A DNA stretch of 64,000 nucleotides from Sphingorhabdus lutea (GTDB lineage: Bacteria > Pseudomonadota > Alphaproteobacteria > Sphingomonadales > Sphingomonadaceae), in NCBI RefSeq assembly GCF_001889025.1, contig NZ_CP018154.1:486001-550000 (forward strand). Direction: 5' to 3'. A program made the position numbers and the translations under genes. Every line of letters starts with the position of its first letter. The stretch's first letter is position 1. Under the pieces are notes generated by a model. The model saw nothing but the letters and a program-made list of their open reading frames with translations, ran no database searches and was not told where the DNA came from. This document shows positions 8,738 to 17,955 of this stretch, in pieces.

Positions 8738-10312
8738 ATGGCCATGAATATATCGCAAAATGACTCCATCCTGATTATCGACTTTGGCAGCCAAGTAACG
8801 CAGCTTATCGCGCGGCGTGTGCGGGAGGCCGGCGTTTATTCGGAAATCGCCCCATTTAATAATGCAAAGGCGGCATTTGAACGGATGCAGCCCAAGGGGA
8901 TTATCCTTTCCGGTGGGCCGTCATCTGTGCCGGATGAGGGGTCACCGCGTGCGCCCGATATTGTGTTTGAAAGCGGCCTGCCCATTTTGGGCATATGTTA
9001 TGGCCAACAGGTGATGATGCAGCAGCTTGGCGGCAAGGTGGAATCGGGTGAACATCAGGGCGGCGGCGAATTTGGCCGTGCCATGCTGAATATCAAAGAA
9101 AATTGCACTCTATTTGATGGTTTATGGTCCGTGGGTGATGAGCATCAGGTGTGGATGAGCCATGGTGATAAGGTGACGCAGCTTGCCCCTGGATTTGACG
9201 TGGTGGCGACCAGCGCGGGTGCGCCCTATGGCTTTGTTGCCGATGAAAATCGCAAATATTATGGTATCCAATTTCATCCAGAGGTGGCCCATACGCCAGG
9301 TGGGGCAAAGTTAATCGCCCATTTCGCGCATAAGGTATGCGGGCTTGCCGGTGATTGGACCATGGCCGAATTTCGCGCCACCAAAATTGCCGAAATCCGG
9401 GCTCAAGTGGGCGAAGGCAGGGTTATTTGCGGCCTTTCCGGCGGGGTGGATAGCAGCGTTGCCGCCATTTTAATTCATGAGGCCATTGGCTCTCAATTAA
9501 CATGTGTGTTTGTGGATCATGGGTTGCTGCGGATGAACGAACGTGAACAGGTCGAAAAACTTTTCCGTGACCATTATAATATTCCGTTAATTGTGGTGGA
9601 TGCCGAGCAACGATTTATGGCAGGATTGGACGGGGTGACCGATCCAGAAAAGAAACGCAAATTTATTGGCGGCGAATTTATCAATGTGTTTGAGGAAGAA
9701 GCCGCGAAAATTGGCGGTGCAGATTTCCTTGCTCAGGGGACATTATATCCCGATGTAATCGAAAGCGTGTCCTTTACCGGCGGGCCAAGTGTGACGATTA
9801 AAAGCCATCATAATGTTGGCGGCTTGCCCGAACGTATGAATATGCAATTGGTTGAACCGCTGCGTGAATTATTCAAGGATGAAGTGCGGATTTTGGGCAA
9901 GGAACTTGGCTTGAACGATTTATTTGTGGGTCGCCACCCCTTCCCCGGCCCCGGCCTTGCCATTCGTATTCCGGGCGAGGTGAATAAAGAGCGCTGCGAT
10001 ATTTTGCGTAAAGCCGATGCGATTTATTTAGAAGAAATCAGAAATGCCGGACTTTATGATAAAATATGGCAGGCATTTGCTGTGCTTCTTCCGGTGCGAA
10101 CTGTTGGGGTGATGGGCGATGCGCGCACATATGATAGTGTATGCGCCCTTCGCGCTGTGACCAGTACCGATGGCATGACAGCGGACATATATCCGTTTGA
10201 AGCGGCGTTTTTGTCGCGCGTTTCCACCCGTATTATCAATGAGGTAAAGGGTATTAACCGCGTGGTATATGATTATACATCCAAACCACCCGGGACAATT
10301 GAATGGGAATAA
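8738..10312 (+). CDS. guaA: GMP synthase (glutamine-hydrolysing)
   Basis: The 524-residue enzyme aminates XMP to GMP in purine synthesis. The N-terminal class I glutamine amidotransferase has [10 protein letters not shown], the catalytic Cys87 in GICYGQ and the His180/Glu182 pair in FHPEVAHT. The ATP-pyrophosphatase domain has the P-loop SGGVDSSV near 230. The C-terminal dimerisation domain ends with the typical KPPGTIEWE. Length is standard. The gap before it (8428-8737) holds the sigma-54 promoter and small ORF; whether guaA has its own promoter is not clear. An acyltransferase gene starts 4 bases after its stop. Confidence 0.97.
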   Translation: MAMNISQNDSILIIDFGSQVTQLIARRVREAGVYSEIAPFNNAKAAFERMQPKGIILSGGPSSVPDEGSPRAPDIVFESGLPILGICYGQQVMMQQLGGKVESGEHQGGGEFGRAMLNIKENCTLFDGLWSVGDEHQVWMSHGDKVTQLAPGFDVVATSAGAPYGFVADENRKYYGIQFHPEVAHTPGGAKLIAHFAHKVCGLAGDWTMAEFRATKIAEIRAQVGEGRVICGLSGGVDSSVAAILIHEAIGSQLTCVFVDHGLLRMNEREQVEKLFRDHYNIPLIVVDAEQRFMAGLDGVTDPEKKRKFIGGEFINVFEEEAAKIGGADFLAQGTLYPDVIESVSFTGGPSVTIKSHHNVGGLPERMNMQLVEPLRELFKDEVRILGKELGLNDLFVGRHPFPGPGLAIRIPGEVNKERCDILRKADAIYLEEIRNAGLYDKIWQAFAVLLPVRTVGVMGDARTYDSVCALRAVTSTDGMTADIYPFEAAFLSRVSTRIINEVKGINRVVYDYTSKPPGTIEWE

Positions 10313-10316
10313 TGAA

Positions 10317-12320
10317 ATGAGCGGGATAAAATACCGCAAGGATATTGACGGTCTTCGCGCTTTTTCGGTCCTTGTCGTTATTTTATTCCACGCCTTTCCA
10401 AATTTTCTGACCGGAGGATTTGTCGGCGTTGATGTATTTTTCGTTATCAGCGGATTTTTAATCACCGGAATAATTTTTAAAGAATTTGACGAAAATCAAT
10501 TTTCCTTTGCCGGATTTTTCTCCCGTCGGATAAGGCGTATTTTCCCTGCCTTGGCGGCGGTTTTATTATCCTGCTTTGTTGCGGGATGGTTTTTATTATT
10601 GTCGGATGAGCTGGCCGCATTGGGCCGCCATATTTTTGCGGGCTCTGCCTTTATCTCCAACATATTATTATGGATGGAGGCGGGATATTTTGACAAGGTG
10701 GCGGAAACCAAGCCCTTGCTTCATTTATGGAGCTTGGGGGTAGAGGAGCAATTTTACATCCTCTGGCCGGTTATTTTATGGGCGGCATGGAAAACTCGCG
10801 CAAATATATTTTTGCTGACCCTATCGGTCGCCATATTGTCATTTTGTTTGAATTTATGGATGATAAAGGATTTTCCAGAGGCGACATTTTATTGGCCCAT
10901 CACCCGTTTTTGGGAAATGCTGTCGGGCAGCATGATGGCATGGATATTGCGATATAAAAGCGCAGAATTTGAAAAATGCATCAATTTTATCGACACTATA
11001 TTTTCAAAATTGGGCCTGAACATTGCGAATATCAGCATCAATTTATTATCAATAATGGGCCTTTCTTTATTATTGTTAAGTGCAATTTTCTTTCATAAGG
11101 ATATTGGATTTCCAGGGCATATGGCGGTTTTCCCAATTTTGGGGGCAATCATGATATTGGCGGCGGGACCACAAGCTTTTGTGAACCAATATATATTGTC
11201 AAACCCCATGGCGGTTGCAGTTGGATTGATAAGCTATCCATTATATTTATGGCATTGGCCGATTTTATCATTCATGCATATAATTGATGGGGATGTGCCG
11301 CCATTTTATGTGATGGTTTCGGGCGTGATATTGTCATTCATTTTATCTTGGCTGACCTATCAATTTATTGAAAAACCAATTAGATTTGGAATGAATAGCA
11401 AGAAAGCAGTCGGCCTATTGACCATATTTATGGCCATATTGGCAATAGCAGGCATGTTGACCGCGCGTTTTGACGGCGTGCCGCACCGCGCAAGCATATC
11501 GGCATATGATGTTGATTTGGGCGAAATGGTCCGCACGAATGTTGTCGATAATGACTGTCTTTCCTATATTGGTGTAAAGGAAGCACCATTTTATTATTGC
11601 CGATATAATGATGTTGGCGGGGACGAAACCATCGCCTTAATTGGCGATAGCCATGCCCACGCCGCCTATCCTGGAATTGCCGAAGGTCTGGCAAAACAGG
11701 GGAAAAATACCCTGTTATTGGCGAATTCAGGATGCCCTATATTGGTTGGATTTGATGCAGGCACAAATCGCCGTGAACGCAAAAAATGCGGGCAAAGCAA
11801 GAAATTTATCTTGGACAAAATTATAGGGGATAAGCGCATTACAGCTGTCCTTTTCTCCTCGCGTGGTTCTACATATATTTTGGGATATGAACCGGCGGAT
11901 AAGAGGCAGGTGAAGGACAGGGCGCGGCCAGCCATGACGGGGGAGCAATTTCGCGCCGCATCACAAAAACCTATTGATATATTATATGCCAAGGGCAAAA
12001 AAATTTATTATATTACCGAAAATCCCGAATTACATGTTCAATCGGATTATTGTATAAAACGCCCATTGCGGCCCGAAAGGACAGCCTGTTCGTTAAATTA
12101 TAACGAGGTGGCGAAGCGTCAGCAAATTTACATTAAGGCAGTATCACAATTAAAAAATGTGATTATTTTGGATAGTTTACAGGCTTTCTGTCCAAATAAA
12201 CAATCATGCAAAATTTTCGATAATAATATCCTATTATATGCTGATGATGACCATTTATCGGTAACGGGAAGCCATTATCAATATGAAAAACTTATCGCGC
12301 CTGCTTTAACCGCCCCGTAA
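10317..12320 (+). CDS. Acyltransferase-3 / SGNH-hydrolase membrane protein (OafA-like)
   Basis: The 667-residue inner-membrane protein begins YRKDIDGLRAFSVLVVILFH, the acyltransferase-3 signature with its catalytic histidine. About 10 transmembrane segments follow to near residue 390, then a periplasmic SGNH domain with GDSHAHA (nucleophile block) and DDDHLS (Asp/His block). Such fusions O-acetylate lipopolysaccharide O-antigen, exopolysaccharide or other glycans. The start is at ATG 10317, only 4 bases after the guaA stop, suggesting co-transcription with it. No glycan-synthesis genes lie nearby, so the acceptor cannot be named. Confidence 0.88.
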   Translation: MSGIKYRKDIDGLRAFSVLVVILFHAFPNFLTGGFVGVDVFFVISGFLITGIIFKEFDENQFSFAGFFSRRIRRIFPALAAVLLSCFVAGWFLLLSDELAALGRHIFAGSAFISNILLWMEAGYFDKVAETKPLLHLWSLGVEEQFYILWPVILWAAWKTRANIFLLTLSVAILSFCLNLWMIKDFPEATFYWPITRFWEMLSGSMMAWILRYKSAEFEKCINFIDTIFSKLGLNIANISINLLSIMGLSLLLLSAIFFHKDIGFPGHMAVFPILGAIMILAAGPQAFVNQYILSNPMAVAVGLISYPLYLWHWPILSFMHIIDGDVPPFYVMVSGVILSFILSWLTYQFIEKPIRFGMNSKKAVGLLTIFMAILAIAGMLTARFDGVPHRASISAYDVDLGEMVRTNVVDNDCLSYIGVKEAPFYYCRYNDVGGDETIALIGDSHAHAAYPGIAEGLAKQGKNTLLLANSGCPILVGFDAGTNRRERKKCGQSKKFILDKIIGDKRITAVLFSSRGSTYILGYEPADKRQVKDRARPAMTGEQFRAASQKPIDILYAKGKKIYYITENPELHVQSDYCIKRPLRPERTACSLNYNEVAKRQQIYIKAVSQLKNVIILDSLQAFCPNKQSCKIFDNNILLYADDDHLSVTGSHYQYEKLIAPALTAP

Positions 12321-12339
12321 AATGGGATAGGATTGGCAT

Positions 12340-12855
12340 ATGGCCAATTTACTTATCATATGGGACAGCATGACCGGCGGCAGCAAGGCAATGGCCAAGG
12401 CGGCCTATGACGCAGCGATTGAAGCAGCCAAGGATGCCGCCAATCAAGAAGATGGCACGTCGGTAAAGATCATCCATGCCGCCAATATATGCGTTGATGA
12501 TATGATGCGGACCGATGGTTATTTATTTGTCTGTCCGGAAAATCTGGCGGCCATGTCGGGCGTGATGAAGGCGATGTTTGACCGGCTTTATTATCCATGT
12601 TTGGACGAAATACAGGGCCGCGCCTATGCCATGATGATTTGCGCGGGTTCGGACGGCAGCAATGCCGTGCGGCAGATAGAGCGCATTTGCACTGGATGGC
12701 GGCTTCGCGCGGTGGCCAATCCCATTATCATTTGCACAAATATACAGGATAAGAAGACGATATTGGCGCCAAAGAAATTGGATAAACCAACCCTTGCCCC
12801 ATGCCGCGATTTGGGATGCCGCATGGCAGCAGGATTGGCCCTAGGCATATTTTAA
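12340..12855 (+). CDS. Flavodoxin-like NAD(P)H/FMN-binding protein
   Basis: The 171-residue protein starts with a flavodoxin-type beta strand and FMN phosphate loop (IIWDSMTGGSKAMA, about 6-19), then YLFVCPENLAAMSGVMKAMFDR (described in parts: PENLAAMSG and MKAMFDR) typical of flavodoxin-fold reductases. It is cytoplasmic with no signal. Partner and substrate are unknown. It starts 19 bases after the acyltransferase gene, on the same strand, so it may share its transcript. Confidence 0.75.
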   Translation: MANLLIIWDSMTGGSKAMAKAAYDAAIEAAKDAANQEDGTSVKIIHAANICVDDMMRTDGYLFVCPENLAAMSGVMKAMFDRLYYPCLDEIQGRAYAMMICAGSDGSNAVRQIERICTGWRLRAVANPIIICTNIQDKKTILAPKKLDKPTLAPCRDLGCRMAAGLALGIF

Positions 12856-12883
12856 CGCCTATTTTTTAAAGTCAAGGTAGTGC

Positions 12884-14470
12884 CTATTTCTTTTTTGCTC
12901 GGTTCGCTTTTATTATTTTCAGCGCCTCTGGTGAGGGGATAATATCGGAAAGCTCAGCTATTACCTGTTCGGCATTTAATGAAAATTCGGCATGTTTTGC
13001 TTCATCATCTGCTTCGTTAAAATATACCCATGCCTGAGACGAATCTATTAAGGGGATGAAGACAAAGCTATTATGCCCATTTTTTTGAGCCATCAGGGCG
13101 CTGTGTAGGATGAAGGCGTCATAACGCGGCGAAATATCCGAATAATAATCAAATAATAAATATCCCGCCATTCTTTTGTCATCTTTGGCGTTTAACTTTT
13201 CCTTACTTAAATATTTTGATTTGCTGGTTTTCCAGACATTATTTGAAAAGGCTTCATAGCTGCTGGCCTTATTCATTGGTGGGATCATGGCAAATAGGCT
13301 TTTATTATCGCTATCTTGGGCCAATGTTTTTGCGGTCGCATCTGCATATTGCTTATCCCATAATTCATCGGAGCTTTTGGTTAATAATCCAAATAATTCA
13401 CTTTGTGGGGCATCTTTGCGTAACATGCTGTTTACCGCCATCACCGCGCCGAATGAAGGGGAAAGCCATTGGGATCGTGCGCCAAAATTGCGGCGTGCTT
13501 CGGTCATTTTACCCTCATGGGCCAATTTCAAAATATTATATAGATCCAACAGCTCCACTGTATCGGTTCGGTCGGTTTCCGGTGTTCCTTCATTGGTCAA
13601 TTTATGCATATTTGTTGATGCCGCTGCGGCGCGTTTATCGGCCATATCCCAATCATTATTTAGGGCATGGCTTAACGCTGCACGGGCTAATAATATTGAT
13701 GAATCTTTGGCTGGGGAGAGTAGCTTGAAATAATGTACCGCGCTTTCGCGTGTTTTGGAGGCTTCATCAAAACGGCCTGCTAAATCCAAACGTGTGGCTT
13801 TAAAACTTAATAATGCGGGGTACATACGCACCTTATTATCAAGCAGCTTTTCTTCACCAGCTGATAAATCCTTTAAAAATTCAGGATAATTGGGTGTTGT
13901 TAAAACAGGAAAAAAGCTAAATTTACTGGTTTGGATGCGGTCAAATAATGTTTGCTGGGCCTCCTTTGGCTTACCCATGCGTAATAATGCCTCGGCTTCA
14001 ATTCTTGGAAAAGCACGGCCAAAGCTGCTGGAAATATAGGGATCATCCATAAAACCTTGTTCGGTCGCTTCTTTTTGCGCCAACTGCGTATCGGCAATGG
14101 CTGCTTCGTAATTTTTGGCTTCAATATGGTGAAGAGCGCGGCCCAGAATCAGCTCCAACCGACGGACCGGATTTTTTTCTGGATTTAAACTTTCCGTGCC
14201 ATCAATTAATTGAGAGCAAATTTTCACCCCTTCTTCGCCAAATTTACGTGCCTTTGGGTCGGGAGCTTCGGGTTGCGGGGCAAACAGGCCCAGCAAAGTA
14301 ATTGCGCCAATTAACCGCGCCACGGTTTCACCCGCGCTGGTATTATTTGGCTGTCCATCACATTGCAGATATAGCGAAGGTTCTTTTTCGGCAGCGGCGG
14401 CGTTGCTAACCATGCCATTCATGGTAAATGCCAATGCCGCGCCGGTTAATAATAATTTCGGAATTTTCAT
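12884..14470 (-). CDS. Secreted TPR-like repeat protein of unknown function
   Basis: The 528-residue protein has a signal peptide ending near SNAAAAEKE. The body is helical, with TPR-like helix pairs such as GRALHHIEAKNYEAAIADTQ and EAEALLRMGKPKEAQQTL at about 110-190, so a periplasmic protein-interaction role is plausible. The C-terminus is basic (RAKKK). No enzymatic motif is seen. ATG 14470 is chosen over the TTG just before it because GGGGAG lies 7 bases upstream. That SD is held in a possible hairpin (see 14477-14506). The gene follows the PhnA-like gene by 67 bases on the same strand. Confidence 0.75.
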   Translation of the reverse strand: MKIPKLLLTGAALAFTMNGMVSNAAAAEKEPSLYLQCDGQPNNTSAGETVARLIGAITLLGLFAPQPEAPDPKARKFGEEGVKICSQLIDGTESLNPEKNPVRRLELILGRALHHIEAKNYEAAIADTQLAQKEATEQGFMDDPYISSSFGRAFPRIEAEALLRMGKPKEAQQTLFDRIQTSKFSFFPVLTTPNYPEFLKDLSAGEEKLLDNKVRMYPALLSFKATRLDLAGRFDEASKTRESAVHYFKLLSPAKDSSILLARAALSHALNNDWDMADKRAAAASTNMHKLTNEGTPETDRTDTVELLDLYNILKLAHEGKMTEARRNFGARSQWLSPSFGAVMAVNSMLRKDAPQSELFGLLTKSSDELWDKQYADATAKTLAQDSDNKSLFAMIPPMNKASSYEAFSNNVWKTSKSKYLSKEKLNAKDDKRMAGYLLFDYYSDISPRYDAFILHSALMAQKNGHNSFVFIPLIDSSQAWVYFNEADDEAKHAEFSLNAEQVIAELSDIIPSPEALKIIKANRAKKK

Positions 14471-14476
14471 CAAATG

Positions 14477-14506
14477 CTCCCCTATTTTCTTTTGATATTA
14501 GGGGAG
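14477..14506 (-). promoter_or_regulatory. Hairpin that sequesters the ribosome binding site of the TPR-like gene
   Basis: CTCCCCTA and TAGGGGAG form a perfect 8-bp inverted repeat with a 14-base A-rich loop. The 3' arm in the mRNA contains GGGGAG, the SD of the gene starting at 14470. Folding would hide the SD, allowing control by temperature, translation or a ligand. Regulation is inference. Confidence 0.45.
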
Positions 14507-14537
14507 TAGCATATTTTTTTGGATGGAAAAGCCGAAA

Positions 14538-14852
14538 TTACCTTTTACGGACAAATTCGGCGCGAAGGACCAACCCCTTTATCCCATCAAAACGGCAATC
14601 AATTTCCTGTGCATCACCGGTTAGGCGGATTGATTTAATCAATGTGCCGCGCTTTAATGTTTGCCCTGCCCCCTTGACGGTTAAATCCTTTATCAAGGTT
14701 ACTTGGTCGCCATCGGTTAAAATATTGCCCACCGCATCACGCACGACGATAGCATCATCATCTGTTGTATCTGCGGCTTGTTTGGCGGCCAGCTCACTTG
14801 CTGGCATCCATTCGCCGCTCACCTCATCATAGACATAATCTTCATCGGACAT
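14538..14852 (-). CDS. PhnA-like (YjdM) protein without the zinc ribbon
   Basis: The 104-residue protein matches the C-terminal PhnA/YjdM domain: VRDAVGNILTDGDQVTLIKDL, VKGAGQTLKRGT, IDCRFDGIKGLVLR and a basic end. In E. coli YjdM a CxxC zinc ribbon precedes this domain; here the N-terminus (YVYDEVSGEWMPASELAA) has no cysteines. Despite the family name, a role in phosphonate use is not established. It starts 14 bases after glpX, so the two are probably co-transcribed. Confidence 0.82.
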   Translation of the reverse strand: MSDEDYVYDEVSGEWMPASELAAKQAADTTDDDAIVVRDAVGNILTDGDQVTLIKDLTVKGAGQTLKRGTLIKSIRLTGDAQEIDCRFDGIKGLVLRAEFVRKR

Positions 14853-14866
14853 GATATTAAGCCTTA

Positions 14867-15838
14867 TTATTTAATTACATGTTCGCTTTTGACCCAGCGC
14901 ACCGTGCCGCTGCTGGCGCGCATCACCACGCTTTCGGTTGTCATTTTGCCGCCGCGCAATTTTTTCACACCGTCAAGCAAGCTGCCCTGTGTCACGCCGG
15001 TTGCGGCAAAAATACAATCACCCTTGGCGAGTTCGGTTAAATCATAAATTTTGTCCAAATCATCAATGCCCCATTTGCGGGCGCGGGCGCGTTCATCCTC
15101 ATTACGGAATAATAACCGCCCCTTAAATTGTCCGCCAACACAGCGCAGCGCGGCTGCGGCCAACACGCCCTCTGGCGCGCCGCCTTGACCCATATACATA
15201 TCAATAGTTGTTTCTGGATCGCTGGTCGCGATGACGCCGGCAACATCACCATCGGGAATTAACATGATGCCGCAGCCAATGGCGCGAAGTTCAGTTATGA
15301 TTTTTTCATGCCGCGCACGGTCCAACACACAAACAATAATGTCGGCTGGTTCAACGCCCTTTTCCTTGGCCACGGCCTCCACATTTTCGCGCACTGATTT
15401 ATCCAAATCGATGATATTTGGCGAATATCCAGGACCAACGGCAATTTTGTCCATATATACATCGGGCGCGTTTAATAAATTGCCTTCTTCGGCCACGGCC
15501 AAAACGGCCAAGGCATTTGGCCCTGCCTTTGCGGTGATGGTTGTGCCCTCCAACGGATCAAGCGCAATGTCAATTTTGGGGCCCTTACCAATGGCGGTGC
15601 CAACTTTTTCACCAATATATAGCATGGGGGCTTCATCTCGTTCGCCCTCGCCAATAACCACGGTGCCGTCCATATAAAGTTCGTTTAATGCCGCGCGCAT
15701 TGCCTCCACCGCCGCGGCATCGGCGGCCTTTTCATCACCGCGACCAATTTGCGTGGCGGCGGCAATGGCCGCTGCTTCGGTCACGCGGACCATTTCTAAA
15801 ACCAATAAACGATCAATATTATTTGGTGAGTTGGTCAT
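14867..15838 (-). CDS. glpX: Fructose-1,6-bisphosphatase class II
   Basis: The 323-residue enzyme hydrolyses fructose 1,6-bisphosphate in gluconeogenesis. Diagnostic blocks: GEGERDEAPMLYIGEKVG, DIALDPLEGTT with the metal-binding Asp and Glu, and GGAPEGVLAAAALRCVGGQ (quoted in part). The start at 15838 is preferred over an upstream ATG because AAGGA lies 7-8 bases before it. It precedes the PhnA-like gene by 14 bases. The hom gene lies upstream on the same strand, but a small secreted-protein gene on the opposite strand interrupts the pair. Confidence 0.94.
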   Translation of the reverse strand: MTNSPNNIDRLLVLEMVRVTEAAAIAAATQIGRGDEKAADAAAVEAMRAALNELYMDGTVVIGEGERDEAPMLYIGEKVGTAIGKGPKIDIALDPLEGTTITAKAGPNALAVLAVAEEGNLLNAPDVYMDKIAVGPGYSPNIIDLDKSVRENVEAVAKEKGVEPADIIVCVLDRARHEKIITELRAIGCGIMLIPDGDVAGVIATSDPETTIDMYMGQGGAPEGVLAAAALRCVGGQFKGRLLFRNEDERARARKWGIDDLDKIYDLTELAKGDCIFAATGVTQGSLLDGVKKLRGGKMTTESVVMRASSGTVRWVKSEHVIK

Positions 15839-15974
15839 GCACATTTCCTTATCATTGAAGGCGTTAAGACAGCCTATATTCATATTATTATCTATAACGG
15901 CGAATATAGATTTATTTTTCGTCTTGGTCTTTAGGAAAATAGTCGCGACTTGTCGAGCATGGAGAGGGAAAGAG

Positions 15975-16481
15975 ATGAAATTATTCTTATTTCACAAGAT
16001 AATGCCTTCTTTATTTTTGGGCGTTTTCCTGCTTCCTGCACATGCGGCGCATGCACAGAATGAAGAAAATGCGAAATTTAGCGAAGAAGAAGTAAAGGCC
16101 ATGATGCAAAAATGGCGAAATGGGCCGCGTGTGGACGCCGATGGCTGTATCGTCCAATCAAAGGCGGATGAGATTGTCGTTTGCGGGGAAAGTGAAGAAA
16201 ATAGGGAAAATCGTTTGCCCTTTCCAAATTTGAACCGCAGGGCGACAGGTCCGGTGCGCGGTGAAATGCCCGCCGCCAGCGCCGCGCCTTTACGAACAGG
16301 AAGCTGCGGCGTATCAGGAAATATTAGCGGATGTGCGAATGAAGGGCCATATTTGAACGCAGATGGATCGGTGGCCAAGGGAATGCCGATAGTGGATTTC
16401 ATAACACGGGCCGCCGGCATCAGCAAAGAGCCAATAAATGACGGCGATTATGTGAAGCAATCAACCGTCACCAAGCCTTAA
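15975..16481 (+). CDS. Small secreted protein with an EIVVCG motif, function unknown
   Basis: The 168-residue protein has a clear signal peptide (LFLGVFLLPAHAAHAQ, cut near residue 26). The mature part has a Cys pair around DADGCIV and DEIVVCGES and a second group SCGVSG / SGCANEG. The EIVVCG block recurs in small secreted proteins of sphingomonads, but no function is known to me. ATG 15975 is preferred because GGAGAGGGAAAGAG precedes it; upstream in-frame sequence overlaps glpX antisense. It sits on the + strand between hom and glpX, which are both on the - strand. Confidence 0.75.
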   Translation: MKLFLFHKIMPSLFLGVFLLPAHAAHAQNEENAKFSEEEVKAMMQKWRNGPRVDADGCIVQSKADEIVVCGESEENRENRLPFPNLNRRATGPVRGEMPAASAAPLRTGSCGVSGNISGCANEGPYLNADGSVAKGMPIVDFITRAAGISKEPINDGDYVKQSTVTKP

Positions 16482-16504
16482 ATTCTCAAAAAACTATGGA
16501 TAAA

Positions 16505-17806
16505 TTAGCGCAAAATATGCATGACCATGGGGTCATTTATCAGATTTTCCGAACCCGATAATAAACGCAATGTTTCGGCAACGGCGCTTTCCGGACCATC
16601 ATGGGTGACCATGGAAACCAGCGCCGTGCCGTCGGCATTGGCTTCTTGTTGGATTAAGCTTTCGATTGATAAGCCCGCATCGCGCGTGGCGGCGGTGATT
16701 TCGGCCAACACGCCTGGCCTATCCGCCGCGATAAAGCGCAGATATACCTTGCCCATACGATGGCCGCTTTCTGCCTTTGGCAATTGTTCCAAATGTTTTT
16801 GTTCCATGCCGAACATTGGGCCGGTTTCGCCGCGCGCAATGTCGATAATGTCGGCAACCACGGCCGAAGCGGTTGGTTTGTCGCCTGCGCCCGCCCCTTG
16901 AAATAATAAACGGCCTGAAAAATCACCCTCGGCCACCACGGCATTGGTGGGGCCGGTGACATGTGCCAATGGATGTGTTTTGCGGACAAGATAAGGGTGA
17001 ACCCGTTGGAACAGCGCTGACCCGCCATTATCGCCATCAATTTCGGCAAGGCCCAATAAACGGATGCGATATCCCATGGCGGCGGCCTGTTCAATATCGG
17101 CGGCCTTTATCTGTTCAATCCCGCCAATGCTGACCGCGCCAAAATCAACCTTTGTTCCAAAACATAGGCTGGCCAAAATGGACAATTTATGCGCCGCATC
17201 CACGCCGCCAATATCAAAACTGGGGTCCGCCTCGGCATAGCCATTTGCCTGTGCATCGGCCAAAACCTCGGCAAAATCGCGGCCATCCTTTTCCATCGCG
17301 CTTAAAATGAAATTACATGTGCCGTTCAAAATGCCATACACACGTTCAATCCGGTTGGCCGATGCGCCGTCACGCAGCCCCTTTATCACCGGAATACCGC
17401 CCGCAACCGCTGCCTCATATTTTATGGCAAGGCCATTTTTTTCCGCCTTTGTGGCCAATTCATCCCCATGATGCGCGACCATCGCCTTGTTCGCGGTGAC
17501 GAAATTTTTGCCGTGGGACAGGCTTTCCCGCGCAAGGGTGAGCGCAGGGCCATCCGACCCGCCGATAAGTTCTACCACAACATCCACATCATCATCCGAT
17601 GCCATGGCCGATAAATCATCCATCCAACGATAAGAGGAAAGATCAACCCCGCGATTTTTATTTTTATCCCGCGCGGATACGGCGGTAATTTGAATTTCAC
17701 GTCCCGCGCGGCGGGTAATAATATCCTTATTCTGGGTAATAAGCTGTGCAACACCTGCTCCAACAGTGCCAAGTCCGGCAAGGGCAATTTTCAATGGTGG
17801 TTGCAT
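16505..17806 (-). CDS. hom: Homoserine dehydrogenase
   Basis: The 433-residue enzyme reduces aspartate semialdehyde to homoserine, the branch to threonine and methionine. It has the Rossmann start AGLGTVGAGVAQLI, the substrate block FVTANKAMVAHHG, AGGIPVIKGLRDG, and a C-terminal ACT domain (about 350-430, ADRPGVLAEITAATRDAG) that usually gives threonine feedback. AGGAA precedes the start at normal spacing. The methionine operon at 45.6 kb uses its product, but the two loci are not linked. Confidence 0.95.
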   Translation of the reverse strand: MQPPLKIALAGLGTVGAGVAQLITQNKDIITRRAGREIQITAVSARDKNKNRGVDLSSYRWMDDLSAMASDDDVDVVVELIGGSDGPALTLARESLSHGKNFVTANKAMVAHHGDELATKAEKNGLAIKYEAAVAGGIPVIKGLRDGASANRIERVYGILNGTCNFILSAMEKDGRDFAEVLADAQANGYAEADPSFDIGGVDAAHKLSILASLCFGTKVDFGAVSIGGIEQIKAADIEQAAAMGYRIRLLGLAEIDGDNGGSALFQRVHPYLVRKTHPLAHVTGPTNAVVAEGDFSGRLLFQGAGAGDKPTASAVVADIIDIARGETGPMFGMEQKHLEQLPKAESGHRMGKVYLRFIAADRPGVLAEITAATRDAGLSIESLIQQEANADGTALVSMVTHDGPESAVAETLRLLSGSENLINDPMVMHILR

Positions 17807-17955
17807 AACATATTCCTATTATAAATTTTGGCCAGATATGGCCGATAGCGCCATTTTATTGAAACAATATTTTCTATCGCCGCCCATAAGTTAATTTGGC
17901 GGCTCTATCCAGCTTTATCGTCATTAAATTACAAATTTATGCTTACAATTGTAAC

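Noticed and set aside
15753..15974. A longer form of the small secreted protein starting inside glpX
   Set aside because: It would place the signal peptide in the middle of the protein, and the proper SD lies at 15961-15970.
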